From assembly GCA_043228905.1 (NCBI GenBank), contig JBHGNT010000002.1, forward strand, positions 1,550,001 through 1,614,000: a stretch of DNA of 64,000 bases, given 5' to 3'. The translations under genes were made by a program, and so were the position numbers. This DNA is from Azolla caroliniana. Taxonomy: Eukaryota > Polypodiophyta. Positions 60,144-64,000 of the stretch are shown here, one piece after another. Numbering within the stretch: position 1 is the stretch's first letter; the number at the start of each line of letters is the position of its first letter. Under the pieces are notes generated by a model, which worked only from the letters and a program-made list of their open reading frames with translations, searched no databases and was not told where the DNA came from.

Positions 60144-61130
60144 CTGTGAGGCAACCAAGACCTTTACTACCGTATTTATGTCCCCTTCTTTCAAACATAA
60201 ATAAAGACCACGCACTTCCACAGCAACGTGACACGAAAACAACTAAAAAGGGAGAGAGCTTGCACACTCCAACACCTCCCCAAAATGAACAACAAGGTTA
60301 ATACATGAGCCAAACAAATGTTGAAGCTTGATCACAATAGGACTTGATTCAGCAAAAGATAAAATATTGTTGTTGGGAAATTTACAAACAACCTATGTGA
60401 TCATAGGTTCGCAGCGCGGTTTGACATGCAGCCAAAAAAAAAGTTCACAACTAAAACATCATGACATTGACCAAACAAACCTTTTAAAATCCATGCTTGT
60501 ATTTTAATTTTAATTTATATTTTGACATAAGTGAGTCAAATGGAATAGTTGTCAACCTCATCTAACTAAGAGGAAAACAGTGGTACACAATATCATTGTT
60601 AAACAAAGCTTCAATCATCATTGATAAAAAGAAATTTCCGCACATACACATGCACAATCAAAGAAAAATTATGCGATAAAAAGGTGTTCCAAGTAAAAGA
60701 GAAGAGACAAGCAAACTCAACTAAAAACTATGTATATAGAAAGATATTACAGGCTGGAACAGTCATGTTTTGGCACATACAACAATGTGTTGCTTCTATT
60801 CCAAAACTAGAGAAAACTAACAAATAACTATGCAGTGTTATGCACAGCTGCAAAGTAACTATGGCAAGTGTCTGGCAATTGGCTACTAAAGTTAAAGACT
60901 TTTATATGAGCAACATAACTGTGACATCTATGTACACACATTTAAAGGGGATTTATTCCACCACATCTTGGGTTAGGATACAGTATCATGATATCATCAC
61001 CACATTATCAAAATCACACACAAATTAACGGTTTTCTAACATTTCTCTTCTTCACATCCAAGGTGGAGGAACAATGTTGTACTTCATTAGAATGCCTTTC
61101 AATTGTTTACAATTCAGAACATCCATGATC
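60144..61130. other. Probable intron or flank of the rhodanese gene
   Basis: No exon recognised in the stretch upstream of the first detected rhodanese exon. Confidence 0.4.
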
Positions 61131-61325
61131 ACATCTGTTATTATCTTCCGTACATCAATCGTCAAATTGATTGCTTTCTTCTATACGTGATCTCTAGTGA
61201 AATGATAATCAATATCAATGTGCTTTACCTATTAATGATATCCTTAATTCTTGGCTAGTGCAATAGCACTCTAACTGTCTGAGAATATAGTTAAAGAAGT
61301 TTCCCCCTCCAAATGTAGTTTAACT
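61131..61325 (-). pseudogene. Copia RNase H remnant
   Basis: Minus-strand translation reads SDS-stop-SAIALAKN, then KHIDIDYHFTRDHV. This is the decayed copia RNase H motif (normally SDNQSAIALAKN and KHIDIRYHFIR). Stops are frequent. Confidence 0.7.
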
Positions 61326-64000
61326 CAAATATGAAGATCAACTTATACGTTGGAAGGCTGCCCTTGCTTATGTTGAATGGGATAATGTAGTGACTTTGAC
61401 TTCCTCTAAGAATGTCAAAAGATCCAGATAAAGGATGCTATTATACACATCAATTATTTCCTCAGTAATTGTTTTCTAAATTACCCCAATCTTGTTCTTA
61501 ACATATACATCATTCTGGAATCCATCCTCCACCTTAAAGCATAGATATGCATGATCTGCTGCCAGCCCTATAGGTTGACTAGACATGATGAAATCTGTTA
61601 TCTCAGGTGGAAGGGAAGGTTCTCATCAAGTTATCCACCATGCTTACACCTCCATTGTGGTTCCAACATGTCAAAGCATCTGGTCTTGACTATTGTGACA
61701 AACCATTGTATATCATTAATCCATGTGCACAACCAAAGTCTAGAAAGTGTTTGCGATATTCTGTCACTTTGCTCATTGTTAGAGATTATTTCTAATGTAA
61801 GCATGAAATAAGGAAATAAATGATAGATAGTAAAGAAAAAGAGAGAGAAAGAAGGGTGCCGATCCACTGAGCGAAGGGAGTGAGACGGACTCGAGCCTTG
61901 ATTGGCGTCCCATACCACCGCCATGGCATCGAGTCGTACCCGGTACTAGCGCGCTCGTTACAAGAGTTTGTTCACCACAAGATCACAATCTCGACGTAGT
62001 CGAATGTTGTGTCTAATACTAAGCCTCATTTTATAGCCAAACCTAAGGGATCCAAGAAAGTTCACACTTGGCCCTTATGGACTGTCTCACTCCCTAGGAT
62101 TAAAAGTAATTCTCCCTTTATACTCCCAATTAACACTCATACTTTATCCTCGTGTGTAGAATACTACGGTACAAACTATCACAGGACAAATGATGGTCGT
62201 GCCCATAACACTCATATATTGGGCTTGTCAATTTAGGCTACCTTCTTCTGCTACAACTTCCCTCATTTCGGAAACCTCTCCATTCTGTATCGACCTATGT
62301 TAAAGATATTTCAAATACAATAAATATAATATATTTGACTTGAGAATCTTACATGTATGGATGATGAGATTCTTTAGTCACATCTTACATCCAATTTACT
62401 TAGTTACGTTTATTTTGCTTTGCTGTGCTCAAAGATGAGACAACCTTTTAAGATGCAATCTCTTGTTTGGTCTGATAAGCCATTTTAGCCTCTTAAAGGA
62501 CGTTAATATATCTTTCTTTCTTTCTTCTTGCTTGTGTCAAAGAAAGTTGTTTGTTAATCCTTAGAGCTTGACTTGAAGTTCCGTAATAGTTTTATATTCC
62601 CCCATACAAGCAAATCTTAAGAATATCATCATATAACAGTAAGTATTGTGATTCTCAATAATTGAACTGTAACTCTCTACAATTCCCTCTTTGGATTCAT
62701 CTTTACATATAATGTGCATCTACACCCTTATGCACAACACACACTTTATCATGAAGCTCTTCTTCTTTGTACAGCACCGGAACTCCATATTACTGATTCT
62801 TGCCATGTGTTGTTGGGGATGGCATACTGACTCCCATCTATACCATTGTACATCAGGGAATCTACTTTCAGCACATGTGTATGGAGCATGTGTGACTACC
62901 TGGGGTAGATGAGACTCCTTTGAGCACATCTAGTTGACTCCGTGGGGTATATGGGACTTCCAGGAGCATGTGGGACTCCCTAGAGCACATGGGACTCTCA
63001 GAAGCACGTGTAGTAAAAGCAAATCATGTGGGACCCGTCGTCAGGGGGAAGGGAGAGGGGAGGGAGAGCACATAAACTGTTCAGTATCTGTTCAAAGATA
63101 AGGAATGCAAAAGTCCTTGTATCCTCGAATTGAGAATGTTTGCATTTTTATGTGGAATATGTTTATGTAGGTATCTACCCATGCATGAAACCTATAAAAC
63201 AAAGTCATGCTCCACAACATATTTCCATCTTCCAAGGACATAATATAAATTCTGCAATATTAATGCAAGTTTGATTATGGACCTAATTCATTCCAGGTAT
63301 CAGGGTGATAGATTCTGAGTGTCTAGAGCATGTCAATTTTGCTTCAACCATAGGTCCCATCTCTTCTGCACAGAATAGATGAGAAAACATCTTTACATTT
63401 GACTCATAAAGGCTTGGCTTTGCATCAACAATGCATTACCATTCAAGAAGGCAGCCGTCTCCCACACATTTGAGGATTCAGTGCAGTTCCACCATATGTA
63501 TGTGCACCAAATTGCTGTATAGAAGTTAAACCCTTCAATTTACTTTGCTTACAGCTAAATGTTTCAAACTTCACTGCCACACACTCTTCCTCACAATCCT
63601 TTCCTTTTCCTCAAGGTGTCAATCCTAATCCCTCATTGTATGTTCTTCCAGCCATACTAAAGTGGTCCACATGTTCAAAGAAAACCATCTGCTCCAAAAT
63701 GTCCTACAAGAGCTCTGATGTTTCCAGAAGGCCCTTGAAAACTGGGTTGTATGGCGGTATTTTTGTTTATAGGTTGGCAGTGACAGCTTGCATTGATCCA
63801 TTTACATTCCTGGGCTAATAGAATTGGAAATATGAGGCAATTCCAGCCATAGCTGAAACACCAAATCACCTCCATAGTAACCAGGATGTGAAGAGGGCAG
63901 CAAAACTGTCAGATAAACAATTTGCTCGCAACTTCTTTGAATAAAATATTTCATCCATATCAAGAAGATTGAGTTGCACTTATTTGATTAATGGGGGTCC
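61326..64000. other. Retroelement debris and unassigned sequence
   Basis: Around 61777-62240 a GC-richer block begins TGTTAGAGATTATTTC and looks LTR-like, without a confirmed partner. At 62470-62535 a tail ending gttaatatatctttctttct resembles 33640-33700. At 62915-63005 short units such as gggactccctagagcacat repeat imperfectly. At 63540-63900 the sequence has coding-like texture on both strands but no recognisable family. Confidence 0.35.

Noticed and set aside
62915-63005. Short direct repeats around gggactcc and gagcacat
   Set aside because: Units are irregular in length and sequence; not CRISPR-like and too degenerate to call a defined tandem repeat.
63540-63900. Possible exon at the right edge
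   Set aside because: Coding-like texture on both strands but no family recognised and no consistent splice sites.

Overview
This window is nuclear DNA of a land plant, almost certainly a flowering plant. The evidence is spliced genes with GT/AG introns, AT-rich intergenic DNA, many microsatellites, Ty1-copia, LINE and hAT-type mobile DNA, and plant-type families (COR413, receptor-like cytoplasmic kinase, Alba-RGG, plant Aurora). The species cannot be named from the sequence. Gene models below were assembled by eye from exon homology, reading frame and splice sites; UTR limits are not determined.

Layout. 1235-3101 (-): COR413 plasma-membrane protein, 4 exons. 5272-9031 (-): Acinus-type SAP/RRM/RSB splicing-associated protein with an expanded internal repeat. 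10278-13767: copia element on the minus strand with both LTRs and a target-site duplication, internally deleted, and with an Ac-like non-autonomous hAT element nested in it (11813-12632). 15524-20463 (-): At1g16860-type membrane protein, 5 exons. 20464-28167: long gene-poor stretch rich in simple repeats. 28168-32013 (+): Alba DNA/RNA-binding protein with an RGG tail, 7 exons. 35735-37324 (+): AT-hook-protein relative, single coding exon. 39621-42749 (-): calmodulin-binding RLCK (CRCK-like), 6 exons. 46090-46937 (-): decayed Y/Q/G-rich coding remnant. 46938-51548: a second, inverted and broken copy of 33087-36418. It carries a pseudogene of the AT-hook relative, a truncated copia element and a small retrocopy insertion. 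51771-55730 (-): plant Aurora kinase, 8 exons. 56562-57360: LINE remnant, followed by a minisatellite that appears to derive from it. 59754-60143 (-): 3' part of a rhodanese-domain gene. 60144-64000: retroelement debris and unassigned DNA.

The genes are independent eukaryotic units, not an operon. Several act in the nucleus or on RNA (Acinus, Alba, AT-hook relative, Aurora), the others in membranes or signalling (COR413, At1g16860-type, CRCK).

The structure most worth following is the inverted duplication around the AT-hook-like gene. An intact source gene and a broken opposite-strand copy lie about 10.5 kb apart, an arrangement that could yield double-stranded RNA. Also notable are the 14-residue periodic repeat in Acinus, a partial exon duplication in Aurora, a polyadenylated retrocopy resembling the proteasome adaptor ECM29, and a hAT element that keeps AAACGG sites. 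I found no clearly new biological system; the inverted duplication is the best candidate for unrecognised regulation.
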